Notes under the pieces: model-generated
Seen by the model: only the letters and a program-made list of their open reading frames with translations
Told to the model about the DNA's origin: nothing
Database searches by the model: none
Source: JALUZX01 sp964561605
GTDB lineage: Bacteria; Planctomycetota; UBA1135; JALUZX01
NCBI GenBank assembly: GCA_964561605.1
Contig: CAZLQD010000023.1
Span: forward strand, 1-64,000
Length of the DNA: 64,000 nucleotides
Reading direction: 5' to 3'
Part shown: piece by piece, positions 39,850-48,697 of the stretch
Layout of the letters: each line of letters begins with the position of its first letter
How positions within the stretch are numbered: position 1 is the stretch's first letter
Translations under genes and position numbers: made by a program

Positions 39850-39885
39850 GCCGGGCAGGAACGGCCCTGCACAAAGGGCCCCGGC
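39850..39885. terminator. Bidirectional terminator between ribBA and the Usp gene
   Basis: An outer gccggg / cccggc stem encloses a perfect ggccct-gcacaa-agggcc hairpin, placed between two convergent stop codons (39842 and 39894). It lacks a T-run. Confidence 0.55.
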
Positions 39886-39893
39886 CCGTCCGA

Positions 39894-40721
39894 TCAGATC
39901 CGATGGTAGAGGGGTCCCACCAGGAGGAGGGGGTTGGGAAGGACCGAGTGGATGACTTCGGTGAAGGAACCGAAGAGGACCTTCTTCACGTCGCCCGCCC
40001 CGTAGGCCCCGGCCACGAGGATCGAGTCGTGGGGCACGTCGTAGAGGCTCACCTTGACGTCCGGATGCCGGCGGAAGATCCAGGTCCACTCCACCCCTTC
40101 CAGTTCCTTCATTCCCCCGCCCTCCCGGAGGAGTTTCTCGAAGTGCTCCTTGGGCCTCTCCTCGGACCAGGTGAAGATTCTCAGGGGAAAGCCCGTCTTC
40201 TTGGAGATCTGGGCCGCCAGGTGGAGGGCCTTGAAGGAGTGTTCCGATCCTCCGAAGAAGGAGGTCACGCTCTTCCACTCTCTCGCCAGGGAGGCCGGGA
40301 GGAGGACCGGGAAAGGGGCGTTCTTCACGATCTGCCGGACCCTGGGACCGATGTGGCCCAGGCCGATCCGGGTGTGCAGGTCGCTGAGGACCCTCGGGCA
40401 GGTCATGAACTGGAAGTGGACGGGCACCTCCGGGAGGGTCGTGGCCGTAAAGCCCTTGGGCTCCACGGGGTGGAGGGTGATCCCCTCCTTTTCGACGATC
40501 TCCCTGGCGTGGTCCCGGGCCGTATCGGGATCCCTGAGATAGCTGTGGTCCAGGGGAACCGTGACGATCCGGTTCTGGAAATACATGAGAAACTGGTCGT
40601 GGACGGGGAAGTAGACGTGGAGGGAAACGTCCATGACCCGGCAGAAATAGGCGGACTGCATGAGGGTCTCGCGCCCGAACGGGGCGTTGCGGAAGATGTG
40701 AAGAAGCGAACTGGTGATCAC
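39894..40721 (-). CDS. Universal-stress-protein (UspA) family protein
   Basis: The 275-residue protein has one recognisable C-terminal Usp domain with the ATP-loop-like GAYGAGDVKKVLFGSFTEVI and the NPLLLVGP strand. The N-terminal half looks like a degenerate second copy, so the protein resembles a tandem Usp. These proteins bind ATP or act in stress survival; the exact role is unknown. The start is a GTG at 40721 after GAGGAGG. It is the third gene of an operon with a ClC channel and an HTH-EIIA regulator; the gap to the channel gene is 19 bases. Confidence 0.75.
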   Translation of the reverse strand: MITSSLLHIFRNAPFGRETLMQSAYFCRVMDVSLHVYFPVHDQFLMYFQNRIVTVPLDHSYLRDPDTARDHAREIVEKEGITLHPVEPKGFTATTLPEVPVHFQFMTCPRVLSDLHTRIGLGHIGPRVRQIVKNAPFPVLLPASLAREWKSVTSFFGGSEHSFKALHLAAQISKKTGFPLRIFTWSEERPKEHFEKLLREGGGMKELEGVEWTWIFRRHPDVKVSLYDVPHDSILVAGAYGAGDVKKVLFGSFTEVIHSVLPNPLLLVGPLYHRI

Positions 40722-40740
40722 CGTTTCCCTCCTCGTGGTC

Positions 40741-42459
40741 TCATTCCTGCACGATCAGTTCCCAACGGTAGTGGTCCAGGACGGTCGCCTTGGAGAGGAG
40801 CCCCAGGACCTTCCCGTCCATCACGACGGGGATGCAGGAAACATCCTTCTCGTTCATCCGCTCCAGGATATCCCCCAGTTCCTCCTCGGGCGAGGCCGTG
40901 GGATAGTCCCGGTCCATCACCTCCTCCACGAGGAGCTGGTCGTAGAAACCCGAGGAGAAGATGTAGGGCCTGATCTCGTCCAGGACCAGGGCCCCCATGT
41001 AGTCCCCCGAGTGCTTCTCCACCACAGGGAAGAGGTTCCGCCTGGTGCGCTGGAGGATCTCCCGGAACTCCTTGAGGGTCATCTCGGGGGGGACGGGATG
41101 GAAGTCCTTGTCCAGGAGCTCCCAGATCTCCAGGTCGGCCAGGATACGCGCGTCCGTCCGGGGCCGGAGGAGCTCGCCCCGCTCAAGGAGCTCCTGGTGG
41201 TAGACCGAGTAGGGTTCGAAGTATTGACTCAACGTGGCGCTGAGAACCGCCACGAGCACCACGGGAAGCAGGACGTCATACCCTCCCGTGATTTCCACGA
41301 TGAGGAAGATCCCCGTCATGGGGGCCTGGAGGACGCTGCTCATCACCCCGGCCATCCCCAAGAGGGCGAAGAATCCCCCGTCGGGCCACCTGGCGCCGGG
41401 CACCACCTGGGCCAGGATCCGGTGGAAGAAGAGTCCCGAGAAGGCGCCGATCCCGAGACAGGGGGCGAAGAGCCCGCCCGAACCGCCCGTTCCCAGGGTG
41501 AGACTCGTCGTGAGCATCTTCGCCGCCAGGGCGAAGAAGACGAAGGCCGCCCCCTTGGGGAAGAGGTTGTCGATGGCCAGCCGGGTGGGGTAGTAGCCCT
41601 CGCCCAGGGCGAAGGGCATCCAGATCCCGATGGTCCCCACCAGGATCCCCCCCAGGAGGGCCAGGGCCCAGCCGGGCAGGCGGAACCTGGAAGATCTCCT
41701 CTCCACCAGGCGGAGGGAGCGGATGAGGAGAACGGCCATGGCGGCGGTGAACACCGCCAGGAGGGCGCAGACCAGGAGGTCCTTGGCGTCGAAGTGGAAG
41801 GGCCTGGACTGGAAGGGAATCTGGTCCCCGTGGAGGAGGCGGCTCACCTCGGTCCCCGCCACCGAGGCGATGGCGATGGGAATCAGGTTCACCTGGGACC
41901 ACTCGCCCAGGATGGTCTCCAGGGCGAAGGCGATCCCCGCCATGGGGGCGTTGAAGATGGCGGCGATGGCAGCCGAGGCCCCGCATCCCACCAGGAGGGA
42001 CCGCTGGCGTTCCTTCAGGTGGAAGAAACTGGCGATGTTGGAGCCCAGTGCCCCGCCGGAGATCACCACGGGAGCCTCCGGGCCGGCCGAACCGCCGGAA
42101 CCGATGGTGAGCAGGCAGGAGATCAACCGGGAATAACTGGACCGGAACCTGAGCAACCCTCCCCGGCGGGTGATGCTGTAGATGACCTCGGGAACGCCGT
42201 GCCCCTTCCCTTCCCTCACCACGTAGAAAAGAAAGATCCAGGAGAGGGCCGCCCCCAGCCCGGGGAGGAGGGGGGCATACCAATGTGACCGGAAACCCTC
42301 GACCCACACCTCCACGGCATCGAGGGACTCGTTGAGGGCGCAGGAGGCCACTCCGCCGAAGATCCCCACCACCAGGGCGATGAGGATCAGGCGCAGGCGG
42401 TCGTCCAGGTTCAGGAAGAACCGCCGAAACCCCAGGGAGAGAACCCGGATCCGTCTCAC
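40741..42459 (-). CDS. ClC chloride channel or exchanger with CBS domains
   Basis: The 572-residue membrane protein has the ClC pore motifs: GSGGSAGPEAPVV (which keeps the gating Glu in GPEAP), GCGASAAIAAIFNAPMAGI, and GTGGSGGLFAPCLGIGAF. About 10-12 membrane helices span residues 20-425, followed by two CBS domains (about 440-560), which usually bind adenine nucleotides. It would carry chloride or another anion such as fluoride, either passively or in exchange for protons; the exchanger-type second Glu cannot be placed by eye. A GTG starts it, 12 bases after the EIIA gene. Confidence 0.9.
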   Translation of the reverse strand: MRRIRVLSLGFRRFFLNLDDRLRLILIALVVGIFGGVASCALNESLDAVEVWVEGFRSHWYAPLLPGLGAALSWIFLFYVVREGKGHGVPEVIYSITRRGGLLRFRSSYSRLISCLLTIGSGGSAGPEAPVVISGGALGSNIASFFHLKERQRSLLVGCGASAAIAAIFNAPMAGIAFALETILGEWSQVNLIPIAIASVAGTEVSRLLHGDQIPFQSRPFHFDAKDLLVCALLAVFTAAMAVLLIRSLRLVERRSSRFRLPGWALALLGGILVGTIGIWMPFALGEGYYPTRLAIDNLFPKGAAFVFFALAAKMLTTSLTLGTGGSGGLFAPCLGIGAFSGLFFHRILAQVVPGARWPDGGFFALLGMAGVMSSVLQAPMTGIFLIVEITGGYDVLLPVVLVAVLSATLSQYFEPYSVYHQELLERGELLRPRTDARILADLEIWELLDKDFHPVPPEMTLKEFREILQRTRRNLFPVVEKHSGDYMGALVLDEIRPYIFSSGFYDQLLVEEVMDRDYPTASPEEELGDILERMNEKDVSCIPVVMDGKVLGLLSKATVLDHYRWELIVQE

Positions 42460-42471
42460 GTTCCCCCTTTC

Positions 42472-43149
42472 CTAGGCGCTCGGCCCGCCGAAGGATTCCA
42501 GGGCTCGGAAGAAGGTCTCCTCGTCGCGGCAGGTCTCCAGCACCTGGCGGGCCGCCGGACTCTTGAGAAAGAAGGCCAACTGGGAGAGGAGCTTGAGGTG
42601 CTCCCTCGTGGAAGGACTCAGCATGAGGAAGACCACCCGGACGGGTTTGCCGTCCATGGCGTGGAAGTCCAGGGGTTCCGAGAGGAAGAAGGTGGACACG
42701 ATGGGCGCTTCCAGTTCGGCCAGGGGCTTCCTGGGGTGGGGAACGGCCACGCCTCCCCCCAGGGCCGTGGGGGCCATGTGCTCCCTCTGGATGAGCCTGT
42801 CCAGGAGGTTCTCCCGGTCCACCCCCTCGGGCAGGGGGCAAAGCTCCACGGCCTTGGCGAGGAATTCGTCCACCGAAGAGGCCCGGATCCCGAAGAAGAC
42901 CCCTCCCCGGCGGCAGGCTTCGAGGAGGTTCACCTCCTCCCGCTCCCGGTCCGTGTCCTCCACGAGGCGGTGGGGCTCCAGGTGGATGTGCCGCTCCTGG
43001 GCCCACTGCTCCAGCTCCCGGTAGGGAATCCCCGTCCTCCCGTTCCGTTCCTTGAGCAGGATCTTTCCCTGACGGACCCACCGCATGAAGGTGTCCAGGG
43101 GAACACCAAGCATGGCGGCGGCCTCCTTGGGTGAAAGGATTCTGGACAA
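42472..43149 (-). CDS. HTH domain fused to PTS EIIA (fructose/Ntr type)
   Basis: The 225-residue protein has an excisionase-type helix-turn-helix at residues 1-50 (SPKEAAAMLGVPLDTFMRWV) and a PTS system EIIA domain of the PtsN/fructose type (about 70-225), with the phosphorylatable His138 in GGVAVPHPR. The domain pair suggests that phosphorylation state controls DNA binding, or that DNA binding localises the EIIA domain. No sugar permease gene follows; instead the ClC channel and Usp genes are next, hinting at ion homeostasis. It starts at a TTG after GGGAGG. Confidence 0.82.
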   Translation of the reverse strand: MSRILSPKEAAAMLGVPLDTFMRWVRQGKILLKERNGRTGIPYRELEQWAQERHIHLEPHRLVEDTDREREEVNLLEACRRGGVFFGIRASSVDEFLAKAVELCPLPEGVDRENLLDRLIQREHMAPTALGGGVAVPHPRKPLAELEAPIVSTFFLSEPLDFHAMDGKPVRVVFLMLSPSTREHLKLLSQLAFFLKSPAARQVLETCRDEETFFRALESFGGPSA

Positions 43150-43362
43150 GGCCCGGACCTCCCGTCTCTCGCGTCCTCGGCTGATGCAAAGGAAGGGGAT
43201 GGTCTCCCTCCCCCTTCCGTCCTGTCAAGACAAGGCTCTCCCGATCCGCCCCGGGTTGGAGCACCACCCGCCCCTCCAGGAGGGGAAACCCGCCTTTCTC
43301 CCCAGGCCAGGAAGAGTAAGATGCAGAGAGGTTCACCGAAACCCCCACACCCGGAGGTTCCC

Positions 43363-45096
43363 ATGAGGAACTGGCTTTTCCCTCTTCTCGCCCTCTCCTT
43401 CCTACCTCTTCCCTTCCCGGGAAACCTCCAGGCCCAAGCTCCTTGGTATCCCTCCAGGCCCGCCTGGCAATCCCAGGCCCTGGGCAAGTACGGCACGGGC
43501 CTGGCCGTTCGGGACCTGAACCGGGACGGCTGGCCCGACCTGGTCGTGTCCAACGGGAACGACATGCGTCGCCAGAGGGTGGAGGTCTACTACAACCGCC
43601 AGGGGACCTTCCCCACCAGGCCCGACTGGGAGAGCGCCGACATCGACTACCACGGCCACCTGGCCGTCGGGGACGTGAACGGAGACGGCTGGCCCGACGT
43701 GGCCGTCTCGGTCTTCCTCGGCCCCAACCGCTTCAACTCGCCGGGCCACGTCAAGCTCTACCTGAACGACGGCAAAGGGAACCTCCTCAAGACCCCTTCC
43801 TGGAGGAGCCAGGACTCCTTCTTCACTTTCGGCCTCGCCCTGGGAGATGCCGACGGAGACGGCGACCTGGATCTTCTGGTGGCCGTCGGGGAGGGCTACA
43901 AGAACCCGCCCGACTACAACCGGCTCTACCTCAACCGCAACGGCAAGCTGGACAGGCTTCCCGCCTGGAAATCCCTCGTGAAGGACCACTCCATGGGGGC
44001 ATTCTTCGCCGACGTCAACGGCGACGGCCTTTTGGACCTGTGCTTCGCCGGCTGGAAATATCCTTCCACCGTCTACTACAACCGGGGGAAAGGCGTCTTT
44101 CCCACCCTTCCCGACTGGAGGACGGCGGACAACTCCACTTCCATAATGGGGACCGCAGGCGACCTGGACGGCGACGGCCTCCCCGAGCTGATCTTCGCAG
44201 ACAACTACCAGCTCAGCGGCACGGGACATTTCAAGTTCTACCGGAACTCCAAGTCCGGCCCCTCCACGAGGGCGACCTGGGTCTCCTCCTTCAACGGATA
44301 CGGTTCCTCCGTGGCCCTGGCCGACCTGGACGGTGACGGGAGGCTCGACCTGGCGGGCGGCGCATGGTGGAACAAAGTGAGGATCTACCGGAACCTGGGC
44401 GGGACCTTTCCCACCAACCCGACCTGGAGCTCCTCCACGAAGTCCGTCCTGGAGAAACTGGTCTTCCGGGACACCTCCCTGGCCGCCCTCTACAGGCACA
44501 CCGAAGCCTTTACGGGGGACGGGAAGAAGAAAGTCTTCACCCTCAGGAAGATCCCCGTGGAGACCATCCTCTCCGTCAAGGCCGACGGAGTCGCCCTTGC
44601 GCCGGGCACCTGGTGCGCCGATCCCGACCAGGGCTGGATCTCCCTGGCCAAGGCCCCGGCCAAGAGCCTCCTGGTGGAGACCCTCGCCTCCTACCGGCCC
44701 GCCCTGGCGGCGAGCAACTGGGACACCCGGATCGGGAACTACCTCTTCCGTTCCAAAGTGGAGGCATCCTTCGACCTGGCCTGGGTCTTCGACTGGTACG
44801 ACCTGAGGGCCGGCATGTGGCCGTACGTGGGGATCGCCAGGAACAAGCTGAGCACCCCCCTCAACGGAACCCTGGAAGCCCTCTACCTGGATCCTTCGGG
44901 GAGGCCCGTCAAGAAAGTCGCCAAACCCCTGGCCCTACCCGCCCAGGGGACCAACCTCTTCTGGGGCTGGTTCCCCCCCGACTGGACCCTGAGACCCGGC
45001 CTCTATACCGTCCAGTTGCGGATCGTCTCCACCGGCGTCCTGCGCCACATGGCCGAATACCCCATCCAGATCCGCCCCCACCTCCCCAACAAGTAA
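43363..45096 (+). CDS. Exported FG-GAP/VCBS-repeat protein
   Basis: The 577-residue protein has a signal peptide (MRNWLFPLLALSFLPLPFPGNLQAQA) and six calcium-binding FG-GAP/VCBS-type motifs of the form (D/N)xNxDGxxD, including RDLNRDGWPDLVV, GDVNGDGWPDVAV, GDADGDGDLDLLV, ADVNGDGLLDLCF, GDLDGDGLPELIF and ADLDGDGRLDLAG, which together form a beta-propeller. The C-terminal 220 residues form two beta domains without a recognised family. It is probably secreted or surface-bound and binds calcium; no enzyme motif is seen. Its TAA stop lies inside the first unit of the 30-base tandem repeat. The ATG follows GGAGG. Confidence 0.8.
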   Translation: MRNWLFPLLALSFLPLPFPGNLQAQAPWYPSRPAWQSQALGKYGTGLAVRDLNRDGWPDLVVSNGNDMRRQRVEVYYNRQGTFPTRPDWESADIDYHGHLAVGDVNGDGWPDVAVSVFLGPNRFNSPGHVKLYLNDGKGNLLKTPSWRSQDSFFTFGLALGDADGDGDLDLLVAVGEGYKNPPDYNRLYLNRNGKLDRLPAWKSLVKDHSMGAFFADVNGDGLLDLCFAGWKYPSTVYYNRGKGVFPTLPDWRTADNSTSIMGTAGDLDGDGLPELIFADNYQLSGTGHFKFYRNSKSGPSTRATWVSSFNGYGSSVALADLDGDGRLDLAGGAWWNKVRIYRNLGGTFPTNPTWSSSTKSVLEKLVFRDTSLAALYRHTEAFTGDGKKKVFTLRKIPVETILSVKADGVALAPGTWCADPDQGWISLAKAPAKSLLVETLASYRPALAASNWDTRIGNYLFRSKVEASFDLAWVFDWYDLRAGMWPYVGIARNKLSTPLNGTLEALYLDPSGRPVKKVAKPLALPAQGTNLFWGWFPPDWTLRPGLYTVQLRIVSTGVLRHMAEYPIQIRPHLPNK

Positions 45097-45152
45097 TTTT
45101 CTGCCGGGAGCAGTTTTATAACGTAATTTTCTGCCGGGAGTAGTTTTATAAC
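45093..45152. repeat. 30-base tandem repeat, two copies, with a small hairpin
   Basis: Two abutting units (45093-45122 and 45123-45152) agree at 29 of 30 bases. Each begins gtaatttt, contains ctgccgggag with ctgc-cggga-g(c/t)ag able to form a hairpin (the single mismatch keeps a G-U pair), and ends gttttataac. At roughly 60 percent A+T the flanking parts stand out sharply against the GC-rich surroundings. The first copy contains the stop codon of the FG-GAP gene. No spacer separates the copies, so this is not a CRISPR array. Confidence 0.85.
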
Positions 45153-45182
45153 GAGGGTCCAACCTCTACGGGAAGGACACCG

Positions 45183-46148
45183 ATGCGAGGCAAACTCTTC
45201 TTCCTTCTCCTGGTTTTGGCCGGCCTGGGCGCATGGACGGCCTGGCTGGCCCGCTCCAGGGGACACCTGCCCCCCGCTCCTCCTCCCGAAGAGGCCCTCC
45301 CTTCCGGGGAAAAGGAGCCTCCTCCCCCCCTCCAGGCGGGAGGCCCCGACTTCCCCGACCCCAGCGGCTGGGAGAAAGGCCGGCCCAAGGGCGGGATCTT
45401 CCAGGTTCCCATCCCCCCGGGCTGGACCTTCCTGGAACAAAGAGACCTGGTGAACCGGGCGGGCTTCGCCACGGGCTTCCTCGTAGCCCCTTCCTTGAAG
45501 GACACCCGGAGGGCCCTGGTCTGGTTCCCCTACATGCCCCTCCTCTCAGAGACCTCCGAGTACGTCCGGACCATCCTGGCCGCCTACAAGGCCAAGCACC
45601 CCCCCAAGGTGGGACTCATCCTCTACGACCACCCGGACCTGGGGCCCTTGCTGCGCCGGGCCAAGTGGCCTTTCCTGCCCGTCACCACCCCCCTTGGGGT
45701 CCTCCAGGCCTTCCACAACGAGTGGTTCGGGGAGTTCTTCTGGGAGAAGTACGGGATCCCCAGGCCCGCCGGATTCGCCATGAAGAACGCCCTGGTGATC
45801 CGTCCCGGCCTGGCGGCGGCCCACTTGACCTTCCAGTTGGGCCCGGACCGGAAACATTTGAAACCCGTGGAAGGCCTGGCCTTCCTGGCCACGGGAAAGC
45901 CGGCTCCCGCCTCGGGGGACTGGGGAATGCTCCTGGTCTTCCTGCAGGCTCCCCAAGGGAAGTGGAAAGAGACCGCCCCTACCTTGAAGGCGATCCTGGC
46001 GGGGTTGCAATACGACCCCAAGGTCCACTTGGAGCTCGTGGGGGAGAGGAGGGCCCTGGAGGTGGGCCTCACCCGCAAGCTGGTGCGGATCCTGCCTCGC
46101 CTGGACCTCTTCGAGATCTTCCGGAAGACCTCGAAGAGGAATCCCTGA
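45183..46148 (+). CDS. Membrane-anchored or exported protein of unknown function
   Basis: This 321-residue protein has an N-terminal membrane segment (LFFLLLVLAGLGAWTAWLA), a proline-rich spacer (about 28-55) and a compact alpha/beta domain that begins at FQVPIPPGWTFLEQRD. I do not recognise it. It begins 31 bases after the tandem repeat and its 3' end faces pgi. The ATG follows GGAAGGACACC. Confidence 0.55.
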   Translation: MRGKLFFLLLVLAGLGAWTAWLARSRGHLPPAPPPEEALPSGEKEPPPPLQAGGPDFPDPSGWEKGRPKGGIFQVPIPPGWTFLEQRDLVNRAGFATGFLVAPSLKDTRRALVWFPYMPLLSETSEYVRTILAAYKAKHPPKVGLILYDHPDLGPLLRRAKWPFLPVTTPLGVLQAFHNEWFGEFFWEKYGIPRPAGFAMKNALVIRPGLAAAHLTFQLGPDRKHLKPVEGLAFLATGKPAPASGDWGMLLVFLQAPQGKWKETAPTLKAILAGLQYDPKVHLELVGERRALEVGLTRKLVRILPRLDLFEIFRKTSKRNP

Positions 46149-46161
46149 GGCGTCCGGCCGC

Positions 46162-46177
46162 CGGAGGGGGGCCTCCG
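46162..46177. terminator. Hairpin between the hypothetical gene and pgi
   Basis: cggagg-gggg-cctccg is a perfect 6-bp stem in the 68-base gap between convergent genes. It has no T-run, so its strength as a terminator is uncertain. Confidence 0.4.
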
Positions 46178-46216
46178 AAGAGAAGGTCCGCCCGGCCCCC
46201 TTCCGCCCGGACCGGC

Positions 46217-47611
46217 TCAGACCCGGAGATCCAGATCCTTCTCCAGGCCCTCCACGATCTCCTTGCGCTTCTCCTCGTAACCTTCCCTTCCGAGAAGGGC
46301 GAAGGCGGCGGCCTTCCCCTCCTCCACGCCGGGCTGGTCGAAGGGATTGACCTTGAAGTACCGCCCCATGACGGTGACGGCCAGCTCCTTGAGGATGATA
46401 TACTGCCCCACCGTAAATGGGGTCACCCTGGGGAAAGTGATCGTGCAGGAAGGCCTTCCGGCCTTCTTGAGGGCGAACTCCGTTCCGACCCTCTCGGCCT
46501 CCATGATCTCCGCCAGGGAGTGTCCTTCGAGGAACTTGAGGGCCGGATGATCCTCCACTCCCTCGGGGACGGTGAGGTTCGCCCCGTGGTCCTCCACCTT
46601 CAGGAAGGTGATGACCTTGTCCTTGGGTCCCTCCACGTAGAGCTGGATCTGGGAGTGCTGGTCCGTCACGCCCAGGGCTTTAATGGGGGTGGGCCCCACG
46701 TGGACCTCCTTGCCGTCCTCGTCGAAACGCTTGCCCAGGGACTCGGCCAGGAGCTGGCGATACCAATCCGTGAGCCCGTAAAGCCTGTTGGAGTAGGACA
46801 GCATCACGTGGATGTTCTTCTTCTTGCGGATCACCATGAGGTACATGAGAGCCGCGTAGAGAAGGGCGGGGTTCTCCTCCATGCTGTCCACGCGGCAGAT
46901 GGAGTCCATCCTTGCCGCCCCTTCGCAGATCCCGTGGATGTCCAGCCCCACGCAGGCCGCGGGGAAGAGGCCCACGGCGGAAAGCACGGAGAAACGCCCC
47001 CCCACGCCGGGGGGGACGGGGAAGGAGACGTAGCCCTCCTTCTCGGCGATCTCCCTGAGAGGACCCTTCTCCGGATCGGTGATGAAGAAGAAGTGCTCCT
47101 TGTAGGCCCGGCCCTCCACCTCTTCCATCCACCGCTTGAAGATCATGTACTGGGCCAGGGTCTCCGTGGTGGATCCCGATTTACTCACGACGCAAACAGC
47201 CGTCTCCGAGGGATCCAGGACGTCCATGACGTCCGCCACGAACCGGGGATCGATGTTGTCCAGCACGAAGAGCCTGGGGCATCCCTTCTCCGGATAGACG
47301 TTGTAGAGCCATGGGTGCAGGGCCTGCTGAAGGGCCGATGTCCCCAGGGCGGACCCTCCGATCCCCAGGACGACCAGGTTCCTGAAGCGGGCCCGGACCT
47401 CCTGGGCCACGGCGGCCACCTTGTCCTGGACGGGCCGGTCGTAAGGGAGGCGCAGGAAGGCCAGCTCGCCGGCCTTGCGCTTCCTTGAGATGTCGCGGGC
47501 GAAACGGCCCGCCCTCTTCCGGACGAAATCCAGGTCGATCTCACGGATCCCCTGGTCGTCCCCCACGGCCTCGGCCATGAGGTAGTTGTAATCCAAGCGC
47601 AGAATATCCAC
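46217..47611 (-). CDS. pgi: Glucose-6-phosphate isomerase
   Basis: Pgi interconverts glucose-6-phosphate and fructose-6-phosphate in glycolysis and gluconeogenesis. The 464-residue protein is of the shorter bacterial type. Signatures seen are the phosphate-binding GIGGSALGTSALQQAL and VVSKSGSTTETLAQ, and LGVTDQHSQIQLYVEGP near the C-terminus with the catalytic His. It starts at a GTG at 47611 after GGAGG at nine bases. Upstream on the minus strand a TTGACT hexamer lies ten bases before a TATGAT, too close for a normal pair, so the promoter is unresolved. Confidence 0.95.
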   Translation of the reverse strand: MDILRLDYNYLMAEAVGDDQGIREIDLDFVRKRAGRFARDISRKRKAGELAFLRLPYDRPVQDKVAAVAQEVRARFRNLVVLGIGGSALGTSALQQALHPWLYNVYPEKGCPRLFVLDNIDPRFVADVMDVLDPSETAVCVVSKSGSTTETLAQYMIFKRWMEEVEGRAYKEHFFFITDPEKGPLREIAEKEGYVSFPVPPGVGGRFSVLSAVGLFPAACVGLDIHGICEGAARMDSICRVDSMEENPALLYAALMYLMVIRKKKNIHVMLSYSNRLYGLTDWYRQLLAESLGKRFDEDGKEVHVGPTPIKALGVTDQHSQIQLYVEGPKDKVITFLKVEDHGANLTVPEGVEDHPALKFLEGHSLAEIMEAERVGTEFALKKAGRPSCTITFPRVTPFTVGQYIILKELAVTVMGRYFKVNPFDQPGVEEGKAAAFALLGREGYEEKRKEIVEGLEKDLDLRV

Positions 47612-47717
47612 TTGCCGACCTCCGGTCCTGGGAACCTAGGGAAACATCCCCCCCGCCCTCTGGGTGGAGGCGGGTATGTGAATCATAGGTGCCGGAGAGT
47701 CAAGGGGAAAGGAAGAA

Positions 47718-47758
47718 GCGGCCCGCTCCCCCTCCCGAGAAGGGGCTCTCCGGGCCGC
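47718..47758 (-). terminator. Rho-independent terminator of the YugP peptidase gene
   Basis: On the minus strand the 7-bp stem gcggccc / gggccgc encloses a GC-rich loop that can also pair, followed by the pyrimidine tail ttctttcctttcc. It lies 29 bases after the stop of the peptidase gene and before the pgi promoter region. Confidence 0.6.
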
Positions 47759-47786
47759 CTCGGCCCCCCGGACCCGGGGGATGGAC

Positions 47787-48458
47787 CTACCGTTCCCCCT
47801 GGAGGAGCAAGAGCCAGTAGATCAGCTCGGCCACAGCCACCAGGGTGGCGGCCACATAGGTGAAACCTGCGGCGAAGAGGGTCTTTTTCACCCCCGTCAG
47901 CTCGTCGGGAGCCACCATTCCGGAAGATTCCAGGATCGCCACGGCCCTGCGGGAGGCATCGAACTCCACGGGAAGGGTCACCAGGTGGAAGGCCACGGCC
48001 ACGGCGTAGCAGACCACGGCCAGTACGGCCAACCCGGGAATGTGGAGGAAGAACCCCAGGAAGATCATGGGGAAGGCCAACTGGGAGGCAAGGTTCGTCG
48101 CCGGAACCAGGGCGGACCGGACCACCATGGGCTTGTAGCCGTAGGCGTGCTGGATGGCGTGTCCCACTTCGTGGGCCGCCACTCCCACGGCAGCCACGCT
48201 TCTCCCGCGGAGCACCTCACCGGAAAGGTTCACCGTCCGGTCCATGGGGTTGTAATGGTCCGAGAGCAACCCCCGGCACTCCCGGATCTGGACTCCCTGG
48301 ATCCCTGCGGCATCGAGGATCATCCTGGCCGCCTCGGCGCCGCTCATCCCCGAACGGATGGGAACCTGGCTGTATTTGGCGAAAGTCCCCTTCACCCTCA
48401 TGCTGGCCCAAACGGCCAGGAGCATGAAAGGGAGCATGAAGATAATATAGTAGAACAT
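47787..48458 (-). CDS. YugP-type membrane zinc metallopeptidase
   Basis: The 223-residue protein has three or four membrane helices and the zinc-binding HExxH motif HEVGH at residues 96-100, with AIQH after it. The family (DUF2268/YugP, peptidase of the M48-like fold) includes Bacillus YugP; its substrate is unknown. Other conserved segments are MSGAEAARMILDAAGI and LPVEFDASRRA, the latter holding a probable third zinc ligand. The ATG at 48458 has no clear ribosome-binding site. It is transcribed alone. Confidence 0.88.
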   Translation of the reverse strand: MFYYIIFMLPFMLLAVWASMRVKGTFAKYSQVPIRSGMSGAEAARMILDAAGIQGVQIRECRGLLSDHYNPMDRTVNLSGEVLRGRSVAAVGVAAHEVGHAIQHAYGYKPMVVRSALVPATNLASQLAFPMIFLGFFLHIPGLAVLAVVCYAVAVAFHLVTLPVEFDASRRAVAILESSGMVAPDELTGVKKTLFAAGFTYVAATLVAVAELIYWLLLLQGER

Positions 48459-48592
48459 GCCTTTTTCCTCGGTCTCTCGTGGAAGTTCTGAAAACCAAGA
48501 TGCCCGGCCATGGCCTGCCCCTGCAAGCCCCGAGCCCAGGTTTTCACCTCTTCTACGAGGTCGAGGGAAAAGGGTTTGGAACCCCGTCCCAA

Positions 48593-48639
48593 GAGAGCCG
48601 TTCCGGGCCGCCCCGGCCCCAGGAGGGCGGAACGCTCTC
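48593..48639 (-). terminator. Long stem downstream of the PilZ gene
   Basis: The arms gagagccgttccg and cggaacgctctc pair over 12 bp with one bulged base around a GC-rich loop. The stem lies about 60 bases after the PilZ stop and, on that strand, runs into ctctcttgg. It is probably the PilZ terminator. Confidence 0.5.
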
Positions 48640-48697
48640 TCCGAAGCGAAGGACCGGTAGTCTCCTTCCCCCTGCCGAGGACGGCCTTCCTGAAAGC

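Noticed and set aside
45093..45152. CRISPR array
   Set aside because: The two 30-base units abut without any spacer and there are no cas genes; it is a simple tandem repeat.
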